Below, piece after piece: positions 1 to 13,000 of a DNA stretch of 64,000 bases. Made by a program: the position numbers and the translations under genes. The DNA lies in NCBI GenBank assembly GCA_000711775.1, contig ARYC01018434.1, positions 1 through 64,000 on the forward strand, written 5' to 3'. The DNA is from Oxytricha trifallax. Taxonomy: Eukaryota; Ciliophora; Spirotrichea; Sporadotrichida; Oxytrichidae. Position 1 is the stretch's first letter. Each line of letters opens with the position of its first letter. The notes under the pieces are model-generated. The model searched no databases. It was given only the letters and a program-made list of their open reading frames with translations, and was not told the origin of the DNA.

Positions 1-897
1 AAGTTAAAATGAAGAAAGCAGTCAAGAACTTTCCAGTCTCTGAGATCAATAAAATCATGGTTAAAATAGAGGCAATGAAGATTCCTATATTCAAAATTAT
101 TGACTTAGATTCTTGCCTAGAAACTACCTTACTCTTGAAGATAAAATAGAGAAGAGAGTCATTACTGATGACTAATATGCTTACAAGATATATCCGTTCA
201 ATTACTTCCTTGCTGATGACAAGTTCCAAATGGAATTTGCAAATGAGTATTATGCTCTTTAAAAGGCAAAGTAATGAGTGCAGGCATATCATCTAGCTTG
301 ATGCTATTTTACTTGGTAAGATCATGTAGCCTTCAGGCTTCCATTACTTGAAATGACTTACAGAGAATTCTTATCTGACAATAGATGTCAGAGATAAATT
401 AGCTAGATATTATAGCAGATAGTGGAGGGGATTGAAGAGCTTCACAATCTAGATTATGTTCATAAAGACTTAAAGCCAGAGAATATAATGTTGAACTTTC
501 AGCCTCTTAGAGTTTATATTATAGACTTCAACAGAGCTCAAAGAGTGCAAGCCTCTGCATAAGGAAATATATACGGCACTCCTGGATATTTCCCAGAGAG
601 AGAGGATTGGAGAGATGGAGACACTTAATGGGATATCTGGGCTCTAGCGTAATAATAATAGAGAGCGACATGCCAAGAAACGATTACTTTAGCTGCAGGG
701 GTGAGAGAGATTCTAAGCAAAGAATCAAACAATATCTCAATAAAAATAAAATAAATGGAGGTCTAAGAGAACTTGCATACTCAACTATTATCAAGCCAAG
801 CTAAGAGAATTAACAAACAATAGAAACAATAAAACATCAACTTAGAAAAATAAAATTCAGAGAACTGCCACATGACTCTAAGCTTATGTTTGTGTGA
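1..897 (+). pseudogene. TBE 57-kDa-type zinc-finger/kinase gene, 3' part, frameshifted
   Basis: Only the kinase half is inside the window. With TAA/TAG as Gln, kinase motifs appear in order but in different frames: a beta-3-like QYAYKIYPF near 170, a catalytic loop HKDLKPEN at 461-484 (HKD instead of HRD), IDFNRAQ near 521 in place of DFG, then GTPGYFPERE near 575 and WDIWALA near 632. At least two frame changes are needed, one between about 270 and 350 and one near 650, so this copy is not translatable as it stands. The last segment runs from 607 to a TGA at 895-897. It is closer to the TBE-C kinase relic than to the intact TBE-B gene. Start and zinc fingers lie outside the window. Confidence 0.8.
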
Positions 898-1057
898 AAT
901 ATATTAAAAACTCAATTGTTATACTCACTTAAAATACTAATATTTAAACATTAAACCCCTACATAAACCTATTAAAACCCTAATAAAGTATGCACTAATA
1001 GTCTACTTTTATCAATCAAAAACTCAATCAAACTACTGAAAGGGTTTTGGGGTTTTG
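1..1057 (+). mobile_element. TBE-A: right-hand part of a telomere-bearing element inserted in satellite DNA
   Basis: The element runs in from beyond the left edge and ends with the terminal motif GGGTTTTGGGGTTTTG at 1057. The next three bases, ACT, belong to the satellite monomer (intact monomers read GCAGACTGTAACC). ACT fits the ANT target duplication of TBE elements; the left copy lies outside the window. The terminal 160 bp read inward as C4A4 repeats followed by TTTCAGTAGTTTGATTG, the same subfamily end as TBE-C and unlike TBE-B. It carries the 3' end of the zinc-finger/kinase gene in the same orientation as in TBE-B. Confidence 0.9.
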
Positions 1058-4000
1058 ACTGTAACCATTTCGAAAAAAAAGACATCAACATTACTTTTAT
1101 TGATAGCTCATTTTAGTAAGAAAAATATGGACTCGCATCGAGCTGAAGCTTTATAGATTATTTCGCTCTCTATAATATTTTGTGTTAAAGCAATCCAATT
1201 CTTCACTTGAATCATTTATAGACAAATATAGTGTCTTTTGTTTATAACAAACTTTCTTGTTCCTCGTTCTTTCTAACATTACTTGCCTTATCTCATTTTA
1301 TAAGTATTCCACTTGTTAACTGATTCTGTCAAAGGCATTTGAATATTCTTTCTCGATCTATGAATAAAAAGAAGACAAATACTTTGAAGAAGGCATTCAA
1401 GATTGGCAACTGATCTTATCTCTTGTATAGATATCTAAAAAGTCAGCGAGCGAGTAAGCTAGGACTTATAAAACTAAATAAGTCATTTCCAAAATGAAAA
1501 TCGTTTGAACTATTTTTTATTAAACTCTCCCAGACGTAATACTTACTCTATTTCTGATGTTGCTTCTATTCTTTTTTGCATATTAGCATGGTAGAATTTA
1601 AAGGCACTTTCTTTCCAAAACTAACTTTCATATAGTTAATGATGCGAGAATATTTCTCAATTTCACAAATACGTTGAATTAAGGCATGTTGCATTTAAAA
1701 GAAAGAATGCTTGAATTTCAATCATTGACATCAGCATTATAGTAAAATTCATTTAAAAATTAAAGCTGCATGGATATTCTCTTTTTTTTCTGATTGTCAA
1801 TGTCGATTATGGAAGCATTTAAAAAGATTCTATAGCTTTCAAGTTTTCAAAGATTGCTGACTTCATGTATGACCTTAAAATGGTATAAGTTTCTTTCAAA
1901 GTAACAAGCATCAAAAGAATATCCTTGTCTAAAAAAGACTTTCGCTCTAAGATTTTTCATAAGGCACTTCCCATTTAAAATGCCTTCGTTTCTTAAAATA
2001 AATACTTTACCATGCACGAATATTTAGAAGATCACTTAACTCTTAAAGTAAAATTCATTGCGAGTTCAAATTATTTTGCGCCTTTTAAAGCGAGATCTAT
2101 AAGTTCATATAAAACGATCCTTATTAAGTAAGTAATAAAAACTGTAAGAAATTTGTGATTAAGTTTTCACTATAAAATTGTTCATTATAAAGAATTGAAT
2201 ACCTTCTCTTCACAAGCCATGAAAATGCAAACAGTAAATAATGTAGGGGAATTAAATTCAAATAAGCTGAAATGATTCATTTACGCCGAAACTTAGTTTA
2301 AGCTTCGGAATATGGTGATTGCAGACTGTAACCATTTCGAAAAAAAAAGACATCAACATTACTTTTATCGATAGCTCATTTTAGTAAGAAAAATATTGAC
2401 TCGCATCAAGATAAAGTTTTATAGATTACTTCCCTCTCTATAATATTTTGTTCACTTGAATCATTTATAGGCAAATATAGTGTCTTTTGTTTATAACAAA
2501 CTTTCTTGTTTCTCGTTCTTTCTAACATTACTTGCCTTATCTCATTTCATAAGTATTTCACTTGTTAACTGATTCTGTCAAAGGCATTTGAATATTCTTT
2601 CTCGATCTATGAATAAAAAGAAGACAAATACTTTGAAGAAGGCATTCAAGATTGGCAACTGATCTTATCTCTTGTATAGATATCTAAAAAGTCAGCGAGC
2701 GAGTAAGCTAGGACTTATAAAACTAAATAAGTCATTTCCAAAATGAAAATCGTTTGAACTATTTTTTATTAAACTCTCCCAGACGTAATACTTACTCTAT
2801 TTCTGATGTTGCTTCTATTCTTTTTTGCATATTAGCATGGTAGAATTTAAAGGCACTTTCTTTCCAAAACTAACTTTCATATAGTTAATGATGCGAGAAT
2901 ATTTCTCAATTTCACAAATACGTTGAATTAAGGCATGTTGCATTTAAAAGAAAGAATGCTTGAATTTCAATCATTGACATCAGCATTATAATAAAATTCA
3001 TTTAAAAATTAAAGCTGCATGGATATTCTCTTTTTTTTCTGATTGTCAATGTCGATTATGGAAGCATTTAAAAAGATTCAATAGCTTTCAAGTTTTCAAA
3101 GATTGCTGACTTCATGTATGACCTTAAAATGGTATAAGTTTCTTTCAAAGTAACAAGCATCAAAAGAATATCCTTGTCTAAAAAAGACTTTCGCTCTAAG
3201 ACTTTTCATAAGGCACTTCTCATTTAAAATGCCTTCGTTTCTTAAAATAAATACTTTACCATGCACGAATATTTAGAAGATCACTTAACTCTTAAAGTAA
3301 AATTCATTGCGAGTTCAAATTATTTTGCGCCTTTTAAAGCGAGTTCTATAAGTTCATATAAAACGATCCTTATTAAGTAAGTAATAAAAACTGTAAGAAA
3401 TTTGTGATTAAGTTTTCACTATAAAATTGTTCATTATAAAGAATTGAATACCTTCTCTTCACAAGCCATGAAAATGCAAACAGTAAATAATGTAGGGGAA
3501 TTAAATTCAAATAAGCTGAAATGATTCATTTACGCCGAAACTTAGTTTAAGCTTCGGAATATGGTGATTGCAGACTGTAACCATTTCGAAAAAAAGACAT
3601 CAACATTACTTTTATCGATAGCTCATTTTAGTAAGAAAAATATTGACTCGCATCAAGATAAAGTTTTATAGATTACTTCCCTCTCTATAATATTTTGTTC
3701 ACTTGAATCATTTATAGGCAAATATAGTGTCTTTTGTTTATAACAAACTTTCTTGTTCCTCGTTCTTTCTAACATTACTTGCCTTATCTCATTTCATAAG
3801 TATTTCACTTGTTAACTGATTCTGTCAAAGGCATTTGAATATTCTTTCTCGATCTATGAATAAAAAGAAGACAAATACTTTGAAGAAGGCATTCAAGATT
3901 GGCAACTGATCTTATCTCTTGTATAGATATCTAAAAAGTCAGCGAGCGAGTAAGCTAGGACTTAAAAACTTAAATAAGTCATTTCCAAAATGAAAATCGT

Positions 4001-7000
4001 TTGAACTATTTTTTATTAAACTCTCCCAGACGTAATACTTACTCTATTTCTGATGTTGCTTCTATTCTTTTTTGCATATTAGCATGGTAGAAGTTAAAGG
4101 CACTTTCTTTCCAAAACTAACTTTCATATAGTTAATGATGCGAGAATATTTCTCAATTTCACAAATACGTTGAATTAAGGCATGTTGCATTTAAAAGAAA
4201 GAATGCTTGAATTTCAATCATTGACATCAGCATTATAATAAAATTCATTTAAAAATTAAAGCTGCATGGATATTCTCTTTTTTTCTGATTGTCAATGTCG
4301 ATTATGGAAGCATTTAAAAAGATTCAATAGCTTTCAAGTTTTCAAAGATTGCTGACTTCATGTATGACCTTAAAATGGTATAAGTTTCTTTCAAAGTAAC
4401 AAGCATCAAAAGAATATCCTTGTCTAAAAAAGACTTTCGCTCTAAGACTTTTCATAAGGCACTTCCCATTCAAAATGCCTTCGTTTCTTAAAATAAATAC
4501 TTTACCATGCACGAATATTTAGAAGATCACTTAACTCTTAAAGTAAAATTCATTGCGAGTTCAAATTATTTTGCGCCTTTTAAAGCGAGTTCTATAAGTT
4601 CATATAAAACGATCCTTATTAAGTAAGTAATAAAAACTGTAAGAAATTTGTGATTAAGTTTTCACTATAAAATTGTTCATTATAAAGAATTGAATACCTT
4701 CTCTTCACAAGCCATGAAAATGCAAACAGTAAATAATGTAGGGGAATTAAATTCAAATAAGCTGAAATGATTCATTTACGCCGAAACTTAGTTTAAGCTT
4801 CGGAATATGGTGATTGCAGACTGTAACCATTTCGAAACAAAAAGACATCAACATTACTTTTATCGATAGCTCATTTTAGTAAGAAAAATATTGACTCGCA
4901 TCAAGATAAAGTTTTATAGATTACTTCCCTCTCTATAATATTTTGTTCACTTGAATCATTTATAGGCAAATATAGTGTCTTTTGTTTATAACAAACTTTC
5001 TTGTTTCTCGTTCTTTCTAACATTACTTGCCTTATCTCATTTCATAAGTATTTCACTTGTTAACTGATTCTGTCAAAGGCATTTGAATATTCTTTCTCGA
5101 TCTATGAATAAAAAGAAGACAAATACTTTGAAGAAGGCATTCAAGATTGGCAACTGATCTTATCTCTTGTATAGATATCTAAAAAGTCAGCGAGCGAGTA
5201 AGCTAGGACTTATAAACTTAAATAAGTCATTTCCAAAATGAAAATCGTTTGAACTATTTTTTATTAAACTCTCCCAGACGTAATACTTACTCTATTTCTG
5301 ATGTTCCTTCTATTCTTTTTTGCATATTAGCATGGTAGAAGTTAAAGGCACTTTCTTTCCAAAACTAACTTTCATATAGTTAATGATGCGAGAATATTTC
5401 TCAATTTCACAAATACGTTGAATTAAGGCATGTTGCATTTAAAAGAAAGAATGCTTGAATTTCAATCATTGACATCAGCATTATAGTAAAATTCATTTAA
5501 AAATTAAAGCTGCATGGATATTCTCTTTTTTTCTGATTGTCAATGTCGATTATGGAAGCATTTTAAAAGATTCAATAGCTTTCAAGTTTTCAAAGATTGC
5601 TGACTTCATGTATGACCTTAAAATGGTATAAGTTTCTTTCAAAGTTACAAGCATCAAAAGAATATCCTTGTCTAAAAATGACTTTCGCTCTAAGACTTTT
5701 CATAAGGCACTTCCCATTTAAAATGCTTTCGTTTCTTAAAATAAATACTTTACCAAGCACGAATATTTAGAAGATCACTTAACTCTTAAAGTAAAATTCA
5801 TTGCGAGTTCAAATTATTTTGCGCCTTTTAAAGCGAGTTCTATAAGTTCATATAAAACGATCCTTATTAAGTAAGTAATAAAAACTGTAAGAAATTTGTG
5901 ATTAAGTTTTCACTATAGAATTGTTCATTATAAAGAATTGAATACCTTCTCTTCACAAGCCATGAAAATGCAAACAGTAAATAATGTAGGGGAATTAAAT
6001 TCAAATAAGCTGTAATGATTCATTTACGCCGAAACTTAGTTTAAGCTTCGGAATATGGTGATTGCAGACTGTAACCATTTCGAAAAAAAAAGACATCAAC
6101 ATTACTTTTATCGATAGCTCATTTTAGTAAGAAAAATATTGACTCGCATCAAGATAAAGTTTTATAGATTACTTCCCTCTCTATAATATTTTGTTCACTT
6201 GAATCATTTATAGACAAATATAGTGTCTTTTGTTTATAACAAACTTTCTTGTTCCTCGTTCTTTCTAACATTACTTGCCTTATCTCATTTCATAAGTATT
6301 TCACTTGTTAACTGATTCTGTCAAAGGCATTTGAATATTCTTTCTCGATCTATGAATAAAAAGAAGACAAATACTTTGAAGAAGGCATTCAAGATTGGCA
6401 ACTGATCTTATCTCTTGTATAGATATCTAAAAAGTCAGCGAGCGAGTAAGCTAGGACTTATAAAACTAAATAAGTCATTTCCAAAATGAAAATCGTTTGA
6501 ACTATTTTTTATTAAACTCTCCCAGACGTAATACTTACTCTATTTCTGATGTTGCTTCTATTCTTTTTTGCATATTAGCATGGTAGAATTTAAAGGCACT
6601 TTCTTTCCAAAACTAACTTTCATATAGTTAATGATGCGAGAATATTTCTCAATTTCACAAATACGTTGAATTAAGGCATGTTGCATTTAAAAGAAGGAAT
6701 GCTTGAATTTCAATCATTGACATCAGCATTATAGTAAAATTCATTTAAAAATTAAAGCTGCATGGATATTCTCTTTTTTTCTGATTGTCAATGTCGATTA
6801 TGGAAGCATTTAAAAAGATTCAATAGCTTTCAAGTTTTCAAAGATTGCTGACTTCATGTATGACCTTAAAATGGTATAAGTTTCTTTCAAAGTAACAAGC
6901 ATCAAAAGAATATCCTTGTCTAAAAAAGACTTTCGCTCTAAGACTTTTCATAAGGCACTTCCCATTCAAAATGCCTTCGTTTCTTAAAATAAATACTTTA

Positions 7001-10000
7001 CCAAGCACGAATATTTAGAAGATCACTTAACTCTTAAAGTAAAATTCATTGCGAGTTCAAATTATTTTGCGCCTTTTAAAGCGAGTTCTATAAGTTCATA
7101 TAAAACGATCCTTATTAAGTAAGTAATAAAAACTGTAAGAAATTTGTGATTAAGTTTTCACTATAGAATTGTTCATTATAAAGAATTGAATACCTTCTCT
7201 TCACAAGCCATGAAAATGCAAACAGAAAATAATGTAGGGGAATTAAATTCAAATAAGCTGTAATGATTCATTTACGCCGAAACTTAGTTTAAGCTTCGGA
7301 TTATGGTGATTGCAGACTGTAACCATTTCGAAAAAAAAAGACATCAACATTACTTTTATCGATAGCTCATTTTAGTAAGAAAAATATTGACTCTCATCAA
7401 GATAAAGTTTTATAGATTACTTCCCTCTCTATAATATTTTGTTCACTTGAATCATTTATAGACAAATATAGTGTCTTTTGTTTATAACAAACTTTCTTGT
7501 TCCTCGTTCTTTCTAACATTACTTGCCTTTTCTCATTTCATAAGCATTTCACTTGTTAACTGATTCTGTCAAAGGCATTTGAATATTCTTTCTCGATCTA
7601 TGAATAAAAAGAAGACAAATACTTTGAAGAAGGCATTCAAGATTGGCAACTGATCTTATCTCTTGTATAGATATCTAAAAAGTCAGCGAGCGAGTAAGCT
7701 AGGACTTATAAAACTAAATAAGTCATTTCCAAAATGAAAATCGTTTGAACTATTTTTTATTAAACTCTCCCAGACGTAATACTTACTCTATTTCTGATGT
7801 TGCTTCTATTCTTTTTTGCATATTAGCATGGTAGAATTTAAAGGCACTTTCTTTCCAAAACTAACTTTCATATAGTTAATGATGCGAGAATATTTCTCAA
7901 TTTCACAAATACGTTGAATTAAGGCATGTTGCATTTAAAAGAAGGAATGCTTGAATTTCAATCATTGACATCAGCATTATAGTAAAATTCATTTAAAAAT
8001 TAAAGCTGCATGGATATTCTCTTTTTTTCTGATTGTCAATGTCGATTATGGAAGCATTTTAAAAGATTCAATAGCTTTCAAGTTTTCAAAGATTGCTGAC
8101 TTCATGTATGACCTTAAAATGGTATAAGTTTCTTTCAAAGTAACAAGCATCAAAAGAATATCCTTGTCTAAAAAAGACTTTCGCTCTAAGACTTTTCATA
8201 AGGCACTTCCCATTTAAAATGCCTTCGTTTCTTAAAATAAATACTTTACCATGCACGAATATTTAGAAGATCACTTAACTCTTAAAGTAAAATTCATTGC
8301 GAGTTCAAATTATTTTGCGCCTTTTAAAGCGAGATCTATAAGTTCATATAAAACGATCCTTATTAAGTAAGTAATAAAAACTGTAAGAAATTTGTGATTA
8401 AGTTTTCACTATAAAATTGTTCATTATAAAGAATTGAATACCTTCTCTTCACAAGCCATGAAAATGCAAACAGTAAATAATGTAGGGGAATTAAATTCAA
8501 ATAAGCTGAAATGATTCATTTACGCCGAAACTTAGTTTAAGCTTCGGAATATGGTGATTGCAGACTGTAACCATTTCGAAAAAAAAAGACATCAACATTA
8601 CTTTTATCGATAGCTCATTTTAGTAAGAAAAATATTGACTCGCATCAAGATAAAGTTTTATAGATTACTTCCCTCTCTATAATATTTTGTTCACTTGAAT
8701 CATTTATAGGCAAATATAGTGTCTTTTGTTTATAACAAACTTTCTTGTTCCTCGTTCTTTCTAACATTACTTGCCTTATCTCATTTCATAAGTATTTCAC
8801 TTGTTAACTGATTCTGTCAAAGGCATTTGAATATTCTTTCTCGATCTATGAATAAAAAGAAGACAAATACTTTGAAGAAGGCATTCAAGATTGGCAACTG
8901 ATCTTATCTCTTGTATAGATATCTAAAAAGTCAGCGAGCGAGTAAGCTAGGACTTATAAAACTAAATAAGTCATTTCCAAAATGAAAATCGTTTGAACTA
9001 TTTTTTATTAAACTCTCCCAGACGTAATACTTACTCTATTTCTGATGTTGCTTCTATTCTTTTTTGCATATTAGCATGGTAGAATTTAAAGGCACTTTCT
9101 TTCCAAAACTAACTTTCATATAGTTAATGATGCGAGAATATTTCTCAATTTCACAAATACGTTGAATTAAGGCATGTTGCATTTAAAAGAAAGAATGCTT
9201 GAATTTCAATCATTGACATCAGCATTATAATAAAATTCATTTAAAAATTAAAGCTGCATGGATATTCTCTTTTTTTTCTGATTGTCAATGTCGATTATGG
9301 AAGCATTTAAAAAGATTCAATAGCTTTCAAGTTTTCAAAGATTGCTGACTTCATGTATGACCTTAAAATGGTATAAGTTTCTTTCAAAGTAACAAGCATC
9401 AAAAGAATATCCTTGTCTAAAAAAGACTTTCGCTCTAAGATTTTTCATAAGGCACTTCCCATTTAAAATGCCTTCGTTTCTTAAAATAAATACTTTACCA
9501 AGCACGAATATTTAGAAGATCACTTAACTCTTAAAGTAAAATTCATTGCGAGTTCAAATTATTTTGCGCCTTTTAAAGCGAGATCTATAAGTTCATATAA
9601 AACGATCCTTATTAAGTAAGTAATAAAAACTGTAAGAAATTTGTGATTAAGTTTTCACTATAAAATTGTTCATTATAAAGAATTGAATACCTTCTCTTCA
9701 CAAGCCATGAAAATGCAATGTAGGGGAATTAAATTCAAATAAGCTGTAATGATTCATTTACGCCGAAACTTAGTTTAAGCTTCGGAATATGGTGATTGCA
9801 GACTAAAACCATTTCGAAAAAAAAAGACATCAACATTACTTTTATCGATAGCTCATTTTAGTAAGAAAAATATTGACTCGCATCAAGATAAAGTTTTATA
9901 GATTACTTCCCTCTCTATAATATTTTGTTCACTTGAATCATTTATAGGCAAATATAGTGTCTTTTGTTTATAACAAACTTTCTTGTTTCTCGTTCTTTCT

Positions 10001-13000
10001 AACATTACTTGCCTTATCTCATTTCATAAGTATTTCACTTGTTAACTGATTCTGTCAAAGGCATTTGAATATTCTTTCTCGATCTATGAATAAAAAGAAG
10101 ACAAATACTTTGAAGAAGGCATTCAAGATTGGCAACTGATCTTATCTCTTGTATAGATATCTAAAAAGTCAGCGAGCGAGTAAGCTAGGACTTATAAAAC
10201 TAAATAAGTCATTTCCAAAATGAAAATCGTTTGAACTATTTTTTATTAAACTCTCCCAGACGTAATACTTACTCTATTTCTGATGTTGCTTCTATTCTTT
10301 TTTGCATATTAGCATGGTAGAATTTAAAGGCACTTTCTTTCCAAAACTAACTTTCATATAGTTAATGATGCGAGAATATTTCTCAATTTCACAAATACGT
10401 TGAATTAAGGCATGTTGCATTTAAAAGAAAGAATGCTTGAATTTCAATCATTGACATCAGCATTATAATAAAATTCATTTAAAAATTAAAGCTGCATGGA
10501 TATTCTCTTTTTTTTCTGATTTTCAATGTCGATTATGGAAGCATTTAAAAAGATTCAACAGCTTTCAAGTTTTCAAAGATTGCTGACTAAATGTATGATT
10601 TTAAAATGGTATAAGTTTCTTTCAAAGTAACAAGCATCAAAAGAATATCCTTGTCTAAAAAAGACTTTCGCTCTAAGACTTTTCATAAGGCACTTCCCAT
10701 TTAAAATGCCTTCGTTTCTTAAATTAAATACTTTACCATGCACGAATATTTAGAAGATCACTTAACTCTTAAAGTAAAATTCATTGCGAGTTCAAATTAT
10801 TTTGCTCCTTTTAAAGCGAGTTCTATAAGTTCATATAAAACGATCCTTATTAAGTAAGTAATAAGAACTGTAAGAAATATGTGATTAAGTTTTCACTATA
10901 GAATTGTTCATTATAAAGAATTGAATACCTTCTCTTCACTAGCCATGAAAATGCAAACAGTAAATAATGTAGGGGAATTAAATTCAAATAAGCTGTAATG
11001 ATTCATTTACGCCGAAACTTAGTTTAAGCTTCGGAATATGGTGATTGCAGACTGTAACCATTTCGAAAAAAAAGACATCAACATTACTTTTATCGATAGC
11101 TCATTTTAGTAAGAAAAATATTGACTCGCATCAAGATAAAGTTTTATAGATTACTTCCCTCTCTATAATATTTTGTTCACTTGAATCATTTATAGGCAAA
11201 TATAGTGTCTTTTGTTTATAACAAACTTTCTTGTTTCTCGTTCTTTCTAACATTACTTGCCTTATCTCATTTCATAAGTATTTCACTTGTTAACTGATTC
11301 TGTCAAAGGCATTTGAATATTCTTTCTCGATCTATGAATAAAAAGAAGACAAATACTTTGAAGAAGGCATTCAAGATTGGCAACTGATCTTATCTCTTGT
11401 ATAGATATCTAAAAAGTCAGCGAGCGAGTAAGCTAGGACTTATAAAACTAAATAAGTCATTTCCAAAATGAAAATCGTTTGAACTATTTTTTATTAAACT
11501 CTCCCAGACGTAATACTTACTCTATTTCTGATGTTGCTTCTATTCTTTTTTGCATATTAGCATGGTAGAATTTAAAGGCACTTTCTTTCCAAAACTAACT
11601 TTCATATAGTTAATGATGCGAGAATATTTCTCAATTTCACAAATACGTTGAATTAAGGCATGTTGCATTTAAAAGAAAGAATGCTTGAATTTCAATCATT
11701 GACATCAGCATTATAATAAAATTCATTTAAAAATTAAAGCTGCATGGATATTCTCTTTTTTTTCTGATTTTCAATGTCGATTATGGAAGCATTTAAAAAG
11801 ATTCAACAGCTTTCAAGTTTTCAAAGATTGCTGACTAAATGTATGATTTTAAAATGGTATAAGTTTCTTTCAAAGTAACAAGCATCAAAAGAATATCCTT
11901 GTCTAAAAAAGACTTTCGCTCTAAGACTTTTCATAAGGCACTTCCCATTTAAAATGCCTTCGTTTCTTAAATTAAATACTTTACCATGCACGAATATTTA
12001 GAAGATCACTTAACTCTTAAAGTAAAATTCATTGCGAGTTCAAATTATTTTGCTCCTTTTAAAGCGAGTTCTATAAGTTCATATAAAACGATCCTTATTA
12101 AGTAAGTAATAAGAACTGTAAGAAATATGTGATTAAGTTTTCACTATAGAATTGTTCATTATAAAGAATTGAATACCTTCTCTTCACTAGCCATGAAAAT
12201 GCAAACAGTAAATAATGTAGGGGAATTAAATTCAAATAAGCTGTAATGATTCATTTACGCCGAAACTTAGTTTAAGCTTCGGAATATGGTGATTGCAGAC
12301 TGTAACCATTTCGAAAAAAAAAGACATCAAAATTTCTTTTATCGATAGCTCATTTTAGTAAGTAAAATATTGACTCGCATCAAGATAAAGTTTTATAGAT
12401 TACTTCCCTCTCTATAATATTTTGTTCACTTGAATCATTTATAGACAAATATAGTGTCTTTTGTTTATAACAAACTTTCTTGTTCCTCGTTCTTTCTAAC
12501 ATTACTTGCCTTATCTCATTTTATAAGTATTCCACTTGTTAACTGATTCTGTCAAAGGCATTTGAATATTCTTTCTCGATCTATGAATAAAAAGAAGACA
12601 AATACTTTGAAGAAGGCATTCAAGATTGGCAACTGATCTTATCTCTTGTATAGATATCTAAAAAGTCAGCGAGCGAGTAAGCTAGGACTTATAAACTTAA
12701 ATAAGTCATTTCCAAAATGAAAATCGTTTGAACTATTTTTTATTAAACTCTCCCAGACGTAATACTTACTCTATTTCTGATGTTCCTTCTATTCTTTTTT
12801 GCATATTAGCATGGTAGAAGTTAAAGGCACTTTCTTTCCAAAACTAACTTTCATATAGTTAATGATGCGAGAATATTTCTCAATTTCACAAATACGTTGA
12901 ATTAAGGCATGTTGCATTTAAAAGAAAGAATGCTTGAATTTCAATCATTGACATCAGCATTATAATAAAATTCATTTAAAAATTAAAGCTGCATGGATAT

